A model generated the notes under the pieces. That model did not search any database and was not told the origin of the DNA. It was given only the letters and a program-made list of their open reading frames with translations. A program made the translations under genes and the position numbers. A DNA stretch of 64,000 nt from Caryophanales bacterium UBA5603 (lineage in GTDB: Bacteria; Bacillota_I; Bacilli_A; Izemoplasmatales; Hujiaoplasmataceae): contig DILB01000023.1 of NCBI GenBank assembly GCA_002424815.1, forward strand, positions 8,348 through 72,347, written 5' to 3'. Of this stretch, positions 41,336 to 49,661 are shown one piece after another; within the stretch, counting starts at the first letter, position 1; every line of letters starts with the position of its first letter.

Positions 41336-43228
41336 TTATTTTCCAATCGCCCAAGATAATTGTCTTGGATCAGCGCCACCTATCAGTTGATTGGATTCCT
41401 TATCTTTAATTATTGCACACACCCCGCCAAACTCTGGATCCCATTGTTCTTTCATTTCGACGATATATCCCATTGCTTCTAATGCTTGTTTATGGGTTTG
41501 ATACAGCGATTTTTCTATACGAATGGTCCCTGGATAGTATCCATGAGGCGCAAAGGAGTCGGGCCAATTTAACGACCTAAATCTTGGTGCCTCAATTGCT
41601 TCTTGTATATCCATTTCAAAAACAACATGATTTAAAAACACTTGAACCAATGCTTGAACTTGCATATCTCCACCCGGGGTCCCAAATGTCATGTAAAACT
41701 CTCCATTTTTAAAAACCATACTTGCATTGGGCGTAATCGTTGGCCGTTTTCCTGGTTCTAATGAACTTGGGTGACTCTCGTCTAATCTAAATTGAGTCAT
41801 ACGAATTCCTAGTGTTAAACCCGTGCCATCGACCATTGGAGACTCCGGAAAGTCACTAGGCGTCATCGATACCGCATTTCCTAAGCCATCGATAATTGAA
41901 ATATAACTCGTATCTTTTCCAATCGTTATTTCTTCTTTGGTATTCAAATATTTTCTCACATCAACGCCGCTGACCGTTTTTATCCCAAGGAACGTTTGAA
42001 AATCATAGGGATCTCCAAAGGGTGCCATTTGTCCAAATGCTTGGTTTTCTGTAATCAAGGTTCTTCGAATAGCTGCATAATTTGGACTCAATAATCCTTC
42101 AATCGGTACATCGACAAAAGCAGGATCCCCAAAATAAGCTTCCTTATCTGCCATTGCAAGTTCGATGGCTTGTGTGACTGTATGAATATATTGCGGAGAA
42201 TTGTGTCCCATGGATTTCAAATCGATTCCTTCTAAGATTTGCATAATCATTGGCAAGACAGCACCTTGGCTCCAGGTTCCATTGGCGAAAAATGTGTATT
42301 CATTGAAGTGACCCAGAAGCGGTTCTTCCCAACCGCCTTGATAGTTTGCTAAATCTTCTTTAGTGATTAATCCACCTTTTTCTTCATGAAGCGCAACAAT
42401 CTTATCAGCAATTTCACCCTTATAAAAATAATCTCTTACTGCTTCTAAAGCTTGATTTCTTGTAGCTCCTTCTAATAAAGCTTTTTGTTCTACTTGACTC
42501 ATCGCTTCAAATGTATCCGCAAGGTCAGGAAATGTGAATCGGTCTTTATGGTTCAACGGTCTCCACCAGTCCCCTTTTAAATAGACACGAGCATTATACG
42601 GCATTATAATGCTAAATCCTATGCGTTCGAACACAGAAAAATTTAAATCATGCAACATCATAGAATGGATTGGAAATCCTTCTCTTGCAATCTCGATTGC
42701 ATAACTTGAAACTTCAGTAAAACTCATTGTTCCATAGTCTTGTAATAAGGCAATAATCATATCAGGACTTGCTGGAAGCAATTGCGCTAAGATATTTAAC
42801 TTAGGAACTGTATCATATCCTTCATCTTTAAATAGTTCGATGGTTGCTTTTTGTGGAGCGGTACCGGCGCCAATATAACTTTTCACTGTTTGCGTTTTAG
42901 CATCATAAATCATCAACGGACTTACGCCGGGAAAACTTGCGGCTTGAGGAATGGTAACGTTTAAAACAAGCAGCGCTGCAGCAGCTGCATCAAATGCATT
43001 TCCTCCATTATCCATGACATCAATAGCCGTTTCTGTTGCCCAAGGGGTTCCAGTGGATGCCATATGATTTGAACTCACTACAGAAGTTCTACTGACGTGA
43101 TAGGGATCATCAAATTCCATCAAGTCTCTAGGTCCTTTAGGAAGCATTGCATACGTAATACCAAATAAAACAACTGAAGCTAATAGAACTATCCCTGCTA
43201 TTTTAGTGGTCTTTAATAATATCTTCAT
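41336..43228 (-). CDS. ggt: Gamma-glutamyltransferase, membrane-anchored
   Basis: A 630-residue GGT-family protein with an N-terminal hydrophobic helix (signal or anchor). Family blocks: SSNHMASTGTPWATETAIDV, GGNAFDAAAAALLVLNV, and GKDTSYISIIDGLGNAVSMT with the nucleophile Thr in DTS that is exposed by self-cleavage. GKRPTITPNASMVF and FGTPGGDMQVQALVQVF follow. It hydrolyses or transfers gamma-glutamyl groups, for example from glutathione, outside the membrane. ATG 43228 has AGGAG upstream; an extension to 43261 is rejected. Confidence 0.93.
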   Translation of the reverse strand: MKILLKTTKIAGIVLLASVVLFGITYAMLPKGPRDLMEFDDPYHVSRTSVVSSNHMASTGTPWATETAIDVMDNGGNAFDAAAAALLVLNVTIPQAASFPGVSPLMIYDAKTQTVKSYIGAGTAPQKATIELFKDEGYDTVPKLNILAQLLPASPDMIIALLQDYGTMSFTEVSSYAIEIAREGFPIHSMMLHDLNFSVFERIGFSIIMPYNARVYLKGDWWRPLNHKDRFTFPDLADTFEAMSQVEQKALLEGATRNQALEAVRDYFYKGEIADKIVALHEEKGGLITKEDLANYQGGWEEPLLGHFNEYTFFANGTWSQGAVLPMIMQILEGIDLKSMGHNSPQYIHTVTQAIELAMADKEAYFGDPAFVDVPIEGLLSPNYAAIRRTLITENQAFGQMAPFGDPYDFQTFLGIKTVSGVDVRKYLNTKEEITIGKDTSYISIIDGLGNAVSMTPSDFPESPMVDGTGLTLGIRMTQFRLDESHPSSLEPGKRPTITPNASMVFKNGEFYMTFGTPGGDMQVQALVQVFLNHVVFEMDIQEAIEAPRFRSLNWPDSFAPHGYYPGTIRIEKSLYQTHKQALEAMGYIVEMKEQWDPEFGGVCAIIKDKESNQLIGGADPRQLSWAIGK

Positions 43229-43651
43229 ATTTTTCTCCTGACATTTTATGTAATAACACATTTGAAATTGGAATAAAAAAAGGACTATTTGATTATTGAA
43301 TTACTTTTTTAGTTATTGTTTGGATGAAGCAATATCATCATCTCTAAAATCAATCAATGAAATATATTGTTCTATTACTATGCAGTAATCCTATAAGAAA
43401 TAAAATTATCCTTTAATCTCCCATTTAATTTTCCTTCAATGTATTTATTGTAATTATACCAAAATAAAAAAAGATTTGTAAATCTTTTATATCTTTTAAA
43501 TATCATTGTTTTGAACTACACATCTTAAAGTAAATTAACACCAACCGCATTAATGATTTGTGCAAAAGGTTATTCTCCAAAATAGTGCGCTAGCAAACAC
43601 ATCGGTTGAAAATTAACTTACACAGTTTTTTGTTATTTATGAAAATACAAA
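43229..43651. other. Gene-free stretch with a minus-strand promoter
   Basis: No gene is visible in these 423 bp. On the minus strand TTACAA (43476-43481), 17-bp spacer, TATAAT (43453-43458) form a promoter for ggt, giving it a leader of about 215 nt in which I see no known RNA motif. AAAAGATTT/AAATCTTTT (43469-43488) is a palindrome overlapping the -35. Confidence 0.55.
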
Positions 43652-43918
43652 CTATAGTTTATTTAAAATATCATGGTGGCCAATATCTATCAATAATATC
43701 AAATTCTCATTTTGATATGTCCAAATGACTCTTATTGACATATTGATGCTAGACTCAAATAGAATCTCACTACCATTAATCTTTTTCGTTCTAAGACTTG
43801 GGTGCCTGTGATTCTCTATAAATAAAGATAACTTATTGTAGAATAATTTTTTTTCTTGATCTTGTAACTTAGAAAAAGACTTCTTAAACCTGGTTGAAAA
43901 TAATATATCGTATGTCAT
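43652..43918 (-). CDS. RelE/YafQ-like toxin
   Basis: An 88-residue protein of the RelE/ParE fold. ILFSTRFKKSFSKLQDQEK at the start, LRTKKINGSEILFESSINMSI in the middle and WTYQNENLILLIDIGHHDIL near the end are typical of YafQ-like mRNA interferases. It overlaps the upstream antitoxin gene by 4 bp. It probably cleaves mRNA on the ribosome when free of antitoxin. Confidence 0.8.
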   Translation of the reverse strand: MTYDILFSTRFKKSFSKLQDQEKKLFYNKLSLFIENHRHPSLRTKKINGSEILFESSINMSIRVIWTYQNENLILLIDIGHHDILNKL

Positions 43919-44211
43919 TTTTGGGGTTCTTTGTCTTTCTCATCATCTTCATTTGCTTCTTCTAAGTAGTTGATAGCTTCCTCTACAGATTTAAAAGGGC
44001 CAACATTGAACTTTGAAGGTTCCTCATTGATTCTCATCACAGTTTCTTCTAATTTTTGGATGTATGATTTCGAATATACTGCGACTGGTTCAATCACAAT
44101 AACACCATTTTTTATAGAAATCTCAAGCTGGTCTTTTTCTTGAAGATTTAACTGATGAATGATTTCTTTGGGTATCGTGATTTGAGATTTTTTTCTCAAC
44201 TCAATAATCAT
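43915..44211 (-). CDS. AbrB/MazE-family antitoxin
   Basis: A 98-residue protein. The swapped-hairpin DNA-binding domain reads LRKKSQITIPKEIIHQLNLQ and continues through EKDQLEISIKNGVIVIEPV. The acidic C-terminal half (SVEEAINYLEEANEDDEKD) should cover the toxin. The start is ATG 44211 with AGAGGTG upstream; the GTG inside that site is rejected. AbrB-type antitoxins pair more often with MazF-, PIN- or VapC-type toxins, so the RelE-type partner is a mixed pair. Confidence 0.82.
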   Translation of the reverse strand: MIIELRKKSQITIPKEIIHQLNLQEKDQLEISIKNGVIVIEPVAVYSKSYIQKLEETVMRINEEPSKFNVGPFKSVEEAINYLEEANEDDEKDKEPQK

Positions 44212-44224
44212 TATATTCACCTCT

Positions 44225-44248
44225 TTCTTATTTTCTTATTTTCTTACT
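44225..44248. repeat. Three tandem octamers in the antitoxin leader
   Basis: TTCTTATT occurs twice and TTCTTACT once, end to end, between the antitoxin promoter and its ribosome site. It could be an operator array or a slippage-prone simple repeat. Confidence 0.6.
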
Positions 44249-44258
44249 TTCCAACTAT

Positions 44259-44287
44259 ATTATATCATCTAATGGATAGCTATGCAA
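44259..44287 (-). promoter_or_regulatory. Promoter of the AbrB/RelE operon
   Basis: Minus strand TTGCAT (44282-44287), 17-bp spacer, TATAAT (44259-44264). The rest of 44288-44551 holds only the terminator at 44453. Confidence 0.75.
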
Positions 44288-44452
44288 TATTTTCAAAAAA
44301 TCTAATGTAATTGACTTCCTATAGAAAATATATAGCATATACCAATTTATCAACTATATTGACGAGTACGTCATCTCTACAACGAAAAACATCCACATCC
44401 TTCTTTACGATATTTTACACCTTCAGAATTTGAGTTTACGCCTATTTAAAGC

Positions 44453-44478
44453 AAAAAAAAGACCATCAGTTTTGATGG
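44453..44478 (-). terminator. Intrinsic terminator of the lipoprotein gene
   Basis: CCATCA and TGATGG (44463-44478) form a six-pair stem with a GTTT loop. On the minus strand TC and a run of eight T follow. Confidence 0.7.
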
Positions 44479-44551
44479 ATTTTCTCTTTAAAAGGGGCAA
44501 CTGTCGAAAATGACTGTCGTATTTTCCTTTTATAGCCCAGTTGAATAGATC

Positions 44552-45019
44552 CTATTCGCCCCTATGGCAACTAGAGTATTCGATTTTAAGTTCATCTAGG
44601 AAATTACAACTCAAAATATTGTATTTTTGATGAAAATCAATTATGTCGTAATATTGCTTATTAAAAAATACAACATACATATATCTCGTTTTATCACCTA
44701 AATTGCATCTACAATTATCTTCTACTGAAAATCCATATAATGGAAAAATCATATTATCCGGTACATCTCTGGATAGAATCGAGTAATATGTTGACTCATA
44801 TATGACTTTCCAATCAATTTCATCAACATTCACAGCTTCAGTCTCCAAACCTTCTGCAATGTCCCACTGTGATGGATTTGAAATGGGTTGTTGTACTGTC
44901 ACTAGAGGTACCAAACTATAGTTTTCATCACCAACTAAAAACGTCTCTGAATTATTATCAAAGCAACTTGATAAGATTAACGTAATTATTAATAAAATTA
45001 TAATTTTTAGTTTCTTCAT
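44552..45019 (-). CDS. Small lipoprotein of unknown function
   Basis: A 155-residue protein with a lipoprotein signal ending LILSSC. The mature part has a run of Cys (NCRCNLG, LSCNFLDELKIEYSSC). I recognise no family. The start is ATG 45019; an upstream in-frame TTG is less likely. AGAAGTGAT serves as a modest ribosome site. It stands between two toxin-antitoxin pairs. Confidence 0.65.
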   Translation of the reverse strand: MKKLKIIILLIITLILSSCFDNNSETFLVGDENYSLVPLVTVQQPISNPSQWDIAEGLETEAVNVDEIDWKVIYESTYYSILSRDVPDNMIFPLYGFSVEDNCRCNLGDKTRYMYVVFFNKQYYDIIDFHQKYNILSCNFLDELKIEYSSCHRGE

Positions 45020-45263
45020 ATTATCACTTCTTTTCAATTTACTAATTCGAAGATAAATCTAGTTCATTAAAAATATTATATACAGTTGAGTAAACCGAGT
45101 TATCTTCATATACACTTCTAAAAATAACCAAACATATCTACGAAATGCTTAACTTAGCTGTCCCTCATATAGATTTTGATATGTATATAATATCATAGAA
45201 AATTTGAAATGAGAATAATTCTTCTAATATAATCAAATGATTCATAATTGATATAATTGCCAA

Positions 45264-45583
45264 CTATTGTTGATAGTCTTTTCCATCAAAGGCAATAGAT
45301 ACCATGAATGTCATGTGTTCATCGTCATCTATGATTGTAGGGGTATTGGGCAAAATTAACTGATGAAGCGTTTCAATTTCAGTTCTTATATTAGCATTAT
45401 CCTGTTTTCGACATTAATGAAAACAAATACTTCTTTCTTTTCATAAACCCCCTTGGCATAAAACACATCATATCCCGCATGAGGATATCCCAAAACTTCC
45501 AATAATATGAAGTTTGTGTATGGCAAAGAAAACGACTCAATTGTTTCTCCCCATTTATCTAGTTGTTTAATTATTTTGCCTTA
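45264..45583 (-). pseudogene. Frameshifted relic of an unknown gene
   Basis: The minus strand reads IIKQLDKWGETIESFSLPYT and on to GYDVFYAKGVYEKKEVFVFI before hitting a stop near 45408. Shifting by one base just before that point restores RTEIETLHQLILPNTPTIID and DEHMTFMVSIAFDGKDYQQ to a stop at 45264. A single-base deletion fits. It has no start codon and overlaps the end of the fic gene. The family is not recognised. Confidence 0.6.
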
Positions 45584-46260
45584 TGATAATTGTATTCATA
45601 CTGATTGACATCATAATTTTTAATCATGTTGTATTTAGATGAACTGGGTCCTAAATGCTTACGATCAACGGCGTCTAATAAAATATTTTGCAAATAATGA
45701 TATTCAGCGTATTCGTTAAGGGATGCCATAACAAGTGCATTTCTAAAGTACTTTGCATTTTTTGCAATAATATCGACATCGAATATATATCCATTTTGTT
45801 TTAAAAACAATAGTCCAAACGCCGATATAACCCTTGTGTTCCCTTCCCTAAATGGGTGTATTTGCCAAATCTTTGCAATCATTCTTGTAAATAGATGCAT
45901 AAATTCTTCTTTGGAAAGGTTTTTCCATTTTTGCTTGAAATATGTGGTAGTTACTTTTTCTAGTTCCTTATTAATTTGATTATAACTCGTGTACTCGACA
46001 CTTAATCCATTCAAAATAGGTTCGTTTTTGAATATATTAATAGTTCTATTCTGTCCTGCCCATTCATATACATTTGAAAATAACGTCTTATGGATTTGAA
46101 AAATATCTTTAACATCAATAATCTTCATATCGGTTTTAAGAATTGTAATCAACCCAAGTGTCGTCATACGATTTTCAAATTCATCCAATAAATTTCTCAC
46201 TTTGATATTTGCTTTATTAATTAGAACCTCTGAATCTGTATATAAATAAGGGTCTTTCAT
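45571..46260 (-). CDS. Fic-family protein (AMP-transferase type toxin)
   Basis: A 229-residue Fic-domain protein. The catalytic motif IHPFREGNTR (HPFxxGNxR) is complete, with the conserved His, so the enzyme should be active. The earlier VYEWAGQNRTINIFKNEP segment is the usual flap region. Fic enzymes attach AMP or other groups to target proteins. No inhibitory (S/T)xxxE(G/N) helix is evident. It overlaps the DinJ/RelB-type gene by 4 bp, which is its likely partner. Confidence 0.9.
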   Translation of the reverse strand: MKDPYLYTDSEVLINKANIKVRNLLDEFENRMTTLGLITILKTDMKIIDVKDIFQIHKTLFSNVYEWAGQNRTINIFKNEPILNGLSVEYTSYNQINKELEKVTTTYFKQKWKNLSKEEFMHLFTRMIAKIWQIHPFREGNTRVISAFGLLFLKQNGYIFDVDIIAKNAKYFRNALVMASLNEYAEYHYLQNILLDAVDRKHLGPSSSKYNMIKNYDVNQYEYNYHKAK

Positions 46261-46577
46261 GATAAGTTTCTTCCCAAAGCGAAAACTGTAGTTTCATAAT
46301 CAATCACATCTTGAGCATACAAACCAAGTATCTTAGTGGCATATGCGTCGACTTCCTTTCCGCCAGTTTGATTAAGTGCATGAGCTAACATCTCAATTTC
46401 CTTTTGTTTTTTCTGATTTGGCAATACGATTTGAAATGGTATTCCACGATTCAACTCGATTTGTTTTAAATACATATTGATTGCATATGACAAAGTAACA
46501 CCCAAACCATTTAAAATAATCTCAACTGATTCCTTAAGATCATCAGATACTCTTACGTGTATAACTTCGTTTCTCAT
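46257..46577 (-). CDS. RelB/DinJ-family antitoxin
   Basis: A 106-residue protein with a ribbon-helix-helix N-terminus: VIHVRVSDDLKESVEIILNG, LGVTLSYAINMYLKQI, then GIPFQIVLPN as in DinJ. The C-terminal half is longer than usual. It is encoded just upstream of fic and overlaps it by 4 bp. The start is ATG 46577 with GGGTGAT upstream. An operator palindrome lies in its promoter, in keeping with autorepression. Confidence 0.85.
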   Translation of the reverse strand: MRNEVIHVRVSDDLKESVEIILNGLGVTLSYAINMYLKQIELNRGIPFQIVLPNQKKQKEIEMLAHALNQTGGKEVDAYATKILGLYAQDVIDYETTVFALGRNLS

Positions 46578-46594
46578 GTTTATCACCCGAAGTA

Positions 46595-46623
46595 ATTGTA
46601 TCACATTTGATACACTTTTACAA
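46595..46623 (-). promoter_or_regulatory. Promoter and operator of the DinJ/Fic operon
   Basis: Minus strand TTGTAA (46618-46623), 17-bp spacer, TACAAT (46595-46600). The spacer is almost filled by TGTATCA-CATT-TGATACA (46597-46614), a perfect repeat with 7-bp arms, a natural site for the antitoxin. Confidence 0.8.
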
Positions 46624-46633
46624 GTTTCTTAAA

Positions 46634-46655
46634 TAAAAAAACTCCTATTAGGAGT
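46634..46655 (-). terminator. Intrinsic terminator of tmRNA
   Basis: ACTCCT-ATT-AGGAGT forms a compact hairpin. On the minus strand it is followed by seven T, 15 bp beyond the tmRNA 3' end. Confidence 0.85.
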
Positions 46656-46669
46656 CTTCGAATTATCAA

Positions 46670-47013
46670 TGGTGGAGCTGGGGGGATTTGAACCCCCGTC
46701 CAAAATAGCCGATCATTTGGTTTTCTACATGCTTAGTTCTCTGTTCTTTCTCATTACCTAGCTGCCAGAGCACTCACTACTAGATAACCAGCCTTATTAT
46801 TTTCACGAACAAGCCTAAGGCGGTGACTTGTTTTGCTATCCTGCTGACTGAAGTTCGCTTAAGCCCGCAGGCTGGCTAAAGGGAACTCGCTACTTCTTCT
46901 TAAGCAGCGTAAGCGTAATTTTGGTTTCCAGTTATGTTTACTGGGTGCACTTTAGATATGCCGATCGCATGCTTACCAAACTCGAACCATCCTGTCGAAT
47001 CCAGAACAGCCCC
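46670..47013 (-). ncRNA. ssrA: tmRNA (ssrA)
   Basis: On the minus strand the RNA begins GGGGCTGTTCTGGATTCGAC and ends in a T-arm (GGTTCAAATCCCCCC) and GCTCCACCA. The ends pair as GGGGCTG with CAGCTCC. The tag frame (46900-46941) ends in NQNYAYAA followed by TAA, with VNITG before it, close to the NQNVALAA of Bacillus. It frees stalled ribosomes with SmpB, whose gene lies directly upstream. Confidence 0.96.
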
Positions 47014-47025
47014 ATATTAACTCAT

Positions 47026-47042
47026 TATAATGAGTCGTATTA
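47026..47042 (-). promoter_or_regulatory. Palindrome and -10 before tmRNA, T7-promoter-like string
   Basis: ACTCATTATAATGAGT is a perfect 16-bp palindrome holding TATAAT on the minus strand, 5-20 bp before the tmRNA 5' end. No good -35 is seen. Read on the minus strand, TAATACGACTCATTATA matches the T7 promoter core at 16 of 17 bases, most likely by chance. Confidence 0.5.
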
Positions 47043-47495
47043 ATTAATCTTTCCAAAATCCTTCATTGCTTTTTGAATATGTCGTTTTTGATCTTCCTCC
47101 TTGGCACTCTCACGTTTGTCATATTGTTTTTTCCCTTTGCATAAAGCGATTTCAACTTTGCACAAAGCTTCTTTCAAATAGACTTTTGTTGGAATTAATG
47201 TCATTCCTTCTTGCTTTAGTTTCAGTTCCAATTTAAGAATTTCACGTTTCTCCATTAATAATTTTCGTTCTCTGGCTTCTTCATGATTAAAAAGATTCCC
47301 ATAAGGATATTTTGAAATGTTCATGTTTATCACATATAGTTCATAATTTTTAATTCGACAGAAAGAATCGCTTATAGCAACTTTTCCTAAACGAACTGAC
47401 TTGATTTCTGTTCCGGTCAAAACGATTCCACATTCGAAAGTGTCCAAAATGAAATAATCGTGTGACACTTTCTTGTTATTGGCGATTATTTTCAT
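47040..47495 (-). CDS. smpB: SsrA-binding protein SmpB
   Basis: A 151-residue protein. SHDYFILDTFECGIVLTGTE, EIKSVRLGKVAISDSFCRI, and the C-terminal basic YDKRESAKEEDQKRHIQKAM tail that enters the decoding site are typical. It lies between rnr and ssrA, a common arrangement linking tmRNA, its partner and the nuclease that degrades tagged mRNAs. Confidence 0.97.
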   Translation of the reverse strand: MKIIANNKKVSHDYFILDTFECGIVLTGTEIKSVRLGKVAISDSFCRIKNYELYVINMNISKYPYGNLFNHEEARERKLLMEKREILKLELKLKQEGMTLIPTKVYLKEALCKVEIALCKGKKQYDKRESAKEEDQKRHIQKAMKDFGKIN

Positions 47496-47512
47496 TTTAT
47501 CTCCTTTCTGAA

Positions 47513-49603
47513 TTAGACTAATTCGAAATCAACTTGTCCTTTTAAGGGGTTGACCCCTAAAAGTTTGACTTTGACAAGCATACCGATGGTATATTCTTTT
47601 CGAGTTGTAATACCTAAATATAACATTTTTGCTTCAATAAATTCAATAGCTTCTTTAAATGTTGAAATGTGGACTAAACCTTCCACGGTGTTTGGCAATT
47701 CGATAAACATTCCAAAACGAGTCAAAGTGGATATGACCCCTTCAAAAACATCGCCTTCTTTGCCCATCATAAATTCTGCCTTTTTCATATCGAGAACTTC
47801 GCGTTCAGCCAACATAGCTTGACGTTCAGCTTTTGAAGTTTGAGTCGCAATTTCAGGAATTAAATCCGTAAAATGACGAAGGGTCTTAGGATCTGTTTTT
47901 TGATTGAATAAGTATGTGCGTATCAAACGATGGACGGTTGTATCCGGATATCGACGAATGGGAGAAGTAAAATGGGTATAATCGTCAAATGCAAGTCCGT
48001 AGTGTCCTAAATTCAATTCAGAATATTTCGCTTTTGCCATTGAACGGAGCATCATCATATTGATGACTTTTTCATATTTAGTATCTTCAACTTTTAAAAG
48101 TAAATTTTGTAACTGCTTTTGTGTGACCACTTTAGGTAATTTGATGGGATATCCGATTTCTTTTGCAAAGGTAAATAATCCTTCCAGTTTATCGGGATCA
48201 GGTGTTTCATGAATCCGGTAAATGAAGGGCAGTTCTGCTTCATGGAAATGATTGGCAACCGTTTGGTTGGCCATTAACATAAACTCTTCAATAATTCCCT
48301 CTGAGATGCCTCGATCTTTGATGATGATGTCAATGACTTTCCCATGATCATCAAATAAAATCTTCGGTTCAATTGTCTCAAAATTAATCGATCCATTTTT
48401 GCATCGATTAATGTTCAATACCTTCGAAAGTTCATGCATTAAAAAGATTGTTTCCACAAGTTCAGGGTACTGTTTGGCGACAGTTTCGTCTTTTGCAAGA
48501 ATAGCATTAACTTTTTTGTAAGTCATCTGCGCAAAGGAATGAATAACTGAAGGTTCTAGCCGATGAGACAAGACTTCACCTTGTTTATCAATCTCCATAA
48601 AACAAGAAATCGTTAAGCGGTCAACTTTGGGATTCAATGAACAAATTCCATTGGATAGTTCTCTTGGAAGCATAGGAATGACCCGATCAGCCAAATAAAC
48701 TGAAGTTCCCCTTTTAAGGGCTTCTTTATCGAGTTCCGTGCCTTCTATAACATAATAACTAACATCGGCGATGTGAACACCGAGTTCATAATTCCCTTGA
48801 GCATTCATTTTTAGCGAGATGGCATCGTCAATATCTTTCGTATCATCACCATCAATCGTAAAGATTAATTGGTTACGAAGATCTATTCTTCCGATTAAAT
48901 CTGTAAGAAGGACATGATCGGGTATTTTTTTGATTTCTGATTTTACGTTTTCGGGAAATCCAACTTGCAAATCGTGACTTGCAATAACCTCAAGAATTTC
49001 GATGCCGGGATCACTCGCATGTCCTAATACTTCAATGATTTCGCAATCAAAAATCTTGTTGGGTGAGTAACGAATAATTTTCGCTTTCACAATTGTATGA
49101 TCGACAAGACTGCCTCTCAATGAGGGTTTAACTTTGAAAAGATAATCTTCACTGAGATCTTTTGGAAAGATCGCTCCTTGGAAGTATTCTCCAACAATCA
49201 TTTCTAAAGCCCGTTTCAAAACACGAATAATGACACCCTCAAAGCGATTGCCTTCAGAGCGTTTTGTGATTCGAACTAAACAAGTATCTTTATGACTGGC
49301 ATCACCAATGGAACTACGAGGAATAAAGATATCTGGTAAAGGATTTTCACCTTCTCTTAAGATAAAACCAAACCCTTGACGTTTTAAATCAAGCGTTCCC
49401 CGAACAATTCCAAGTTTTTCAGCAGGAAGAATTTTGTCGCGCTTATTGGTGCCAATGATTCCTTCATACTCAAGTTCATTAACAATTTTAAGAAAAGCAG
49501 TGAAATCTTTCGAATCCTTGATTTTCAAGGCCGAGGCCATTTCACGAATATCCAGCGGCTGGTAACCATCCGAGTGGATCAAAGCTAATACTTTGTCTTT
49601 CAA
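47513..49603 (-). CDS. rnr: Ribonuclease R
   Basis: A 696-residue RNase II/RNR exonuclease. N-terminal winged helix (about 1-60), cold-shock domains, then the catalytic RNB domain with FTIDGDDTKDIDDAISLK (metal-binding Asp residues), VHIADVSYYV, HYGLAFDDYTHFTSPIRRYPD, and a C-terminal S1 domain (GDVFEGVISTLTRFGMFIEL). It degrades structured RNA 3' to 5'. The start is TTG at 49603, with AAAGGGG about 11 bases upstream; no better ATG is near. It ends 17 bp before smpB. Confidence 0.95.
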   Translation of the reverse strand: MKDKVLALIHSDGYQPLDIREMASALKIKDSKDFTAFLKIVNELEYEGIIGTNKRDKILPAEKLGIVRGTLDLKRQGFGFILREGENPLPDIFIPRSSIGDASHKDTCLVRITKRSEGNRFEGVIIRVLKRALEMIVGEYFQGAIFPKDLSEDYLFKVKPSLRGSLVDHTIVKAKIIRYSPNKIFDCEIIEVLGHASDPGIEILEVIASHDLQVGFPENVKSEIKKIPDHVLLTDLIGRIDLRNQLIFTIDGDDTKDIDDAISLKMNAQGNYELGVHIADVSYYVIEGTELDKEALKRGTSVYLADRVIPMLPRELSNGICSLNPKVDRLTISCFMEIDKQGEVLSHRLEPSVIHSFAQMTYKKVNAILAKDETVAKQYPELVETIFLMHELSKVLNINRCKNGSINFETIEPKILFDDHGKVIDIIIKDRGISEGIIEEFMLMANQTVANHFHEAELPFIYRIHETPDPDKLEGLFTFAKEIGYPIKLPKVVTQKQLQNLLLKVEDTKYEKVINMMMLRSMAKAKYSELNLGHYGLAFDDYTHFTSPIRRYPDTTVHRLIRTYLFNQKTDPKTLRHFTDLIPEIATQTSKAERQAMLAEREVLDMKKAEFMMGKEGDVFEGVISTLTRFGMFIELPNTVEGLVHISTFKEAIEFIEAKMLYLGITTRKEYTIGMLVKVKLLGVNPLKGQVDFELV

Positions 49604-49633
49604 GGCTCTCAGCCCCTTTCTTTAAGAATAAGG

Positions 49634-49661
49634 AAAAAAAAAGAACACGGCGAAGTGTTCT
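49634..49661 (-). terminator. Terminator overlapping the secG stop
   Basis: AGAACAC pairs with GTGTTCT (49642-49661). On the minus strand TTTTTTT follows. It lies between secG and rnr, so rnr expression probably depends on readthrough or a promoter of its own. Confidence 0.75.

Noticed and set aside
47026..47042. Genuine T7-type phage promoter
   Set aside because: No phage polymerase or phage genes are near, the last bases of the consensus do not match, and the string is explained by the smpB stop plus a TATAAT palindrome. Kept only as a curiosity.
45571..47042. Integrated mobile element at the tmRNA gene
   Set aside because: The toxin-antitoxin patch next to ssrA is suggestive, but no integrase, no repeated tmRNA 3' end and no flanking direct repeat were found by eye.
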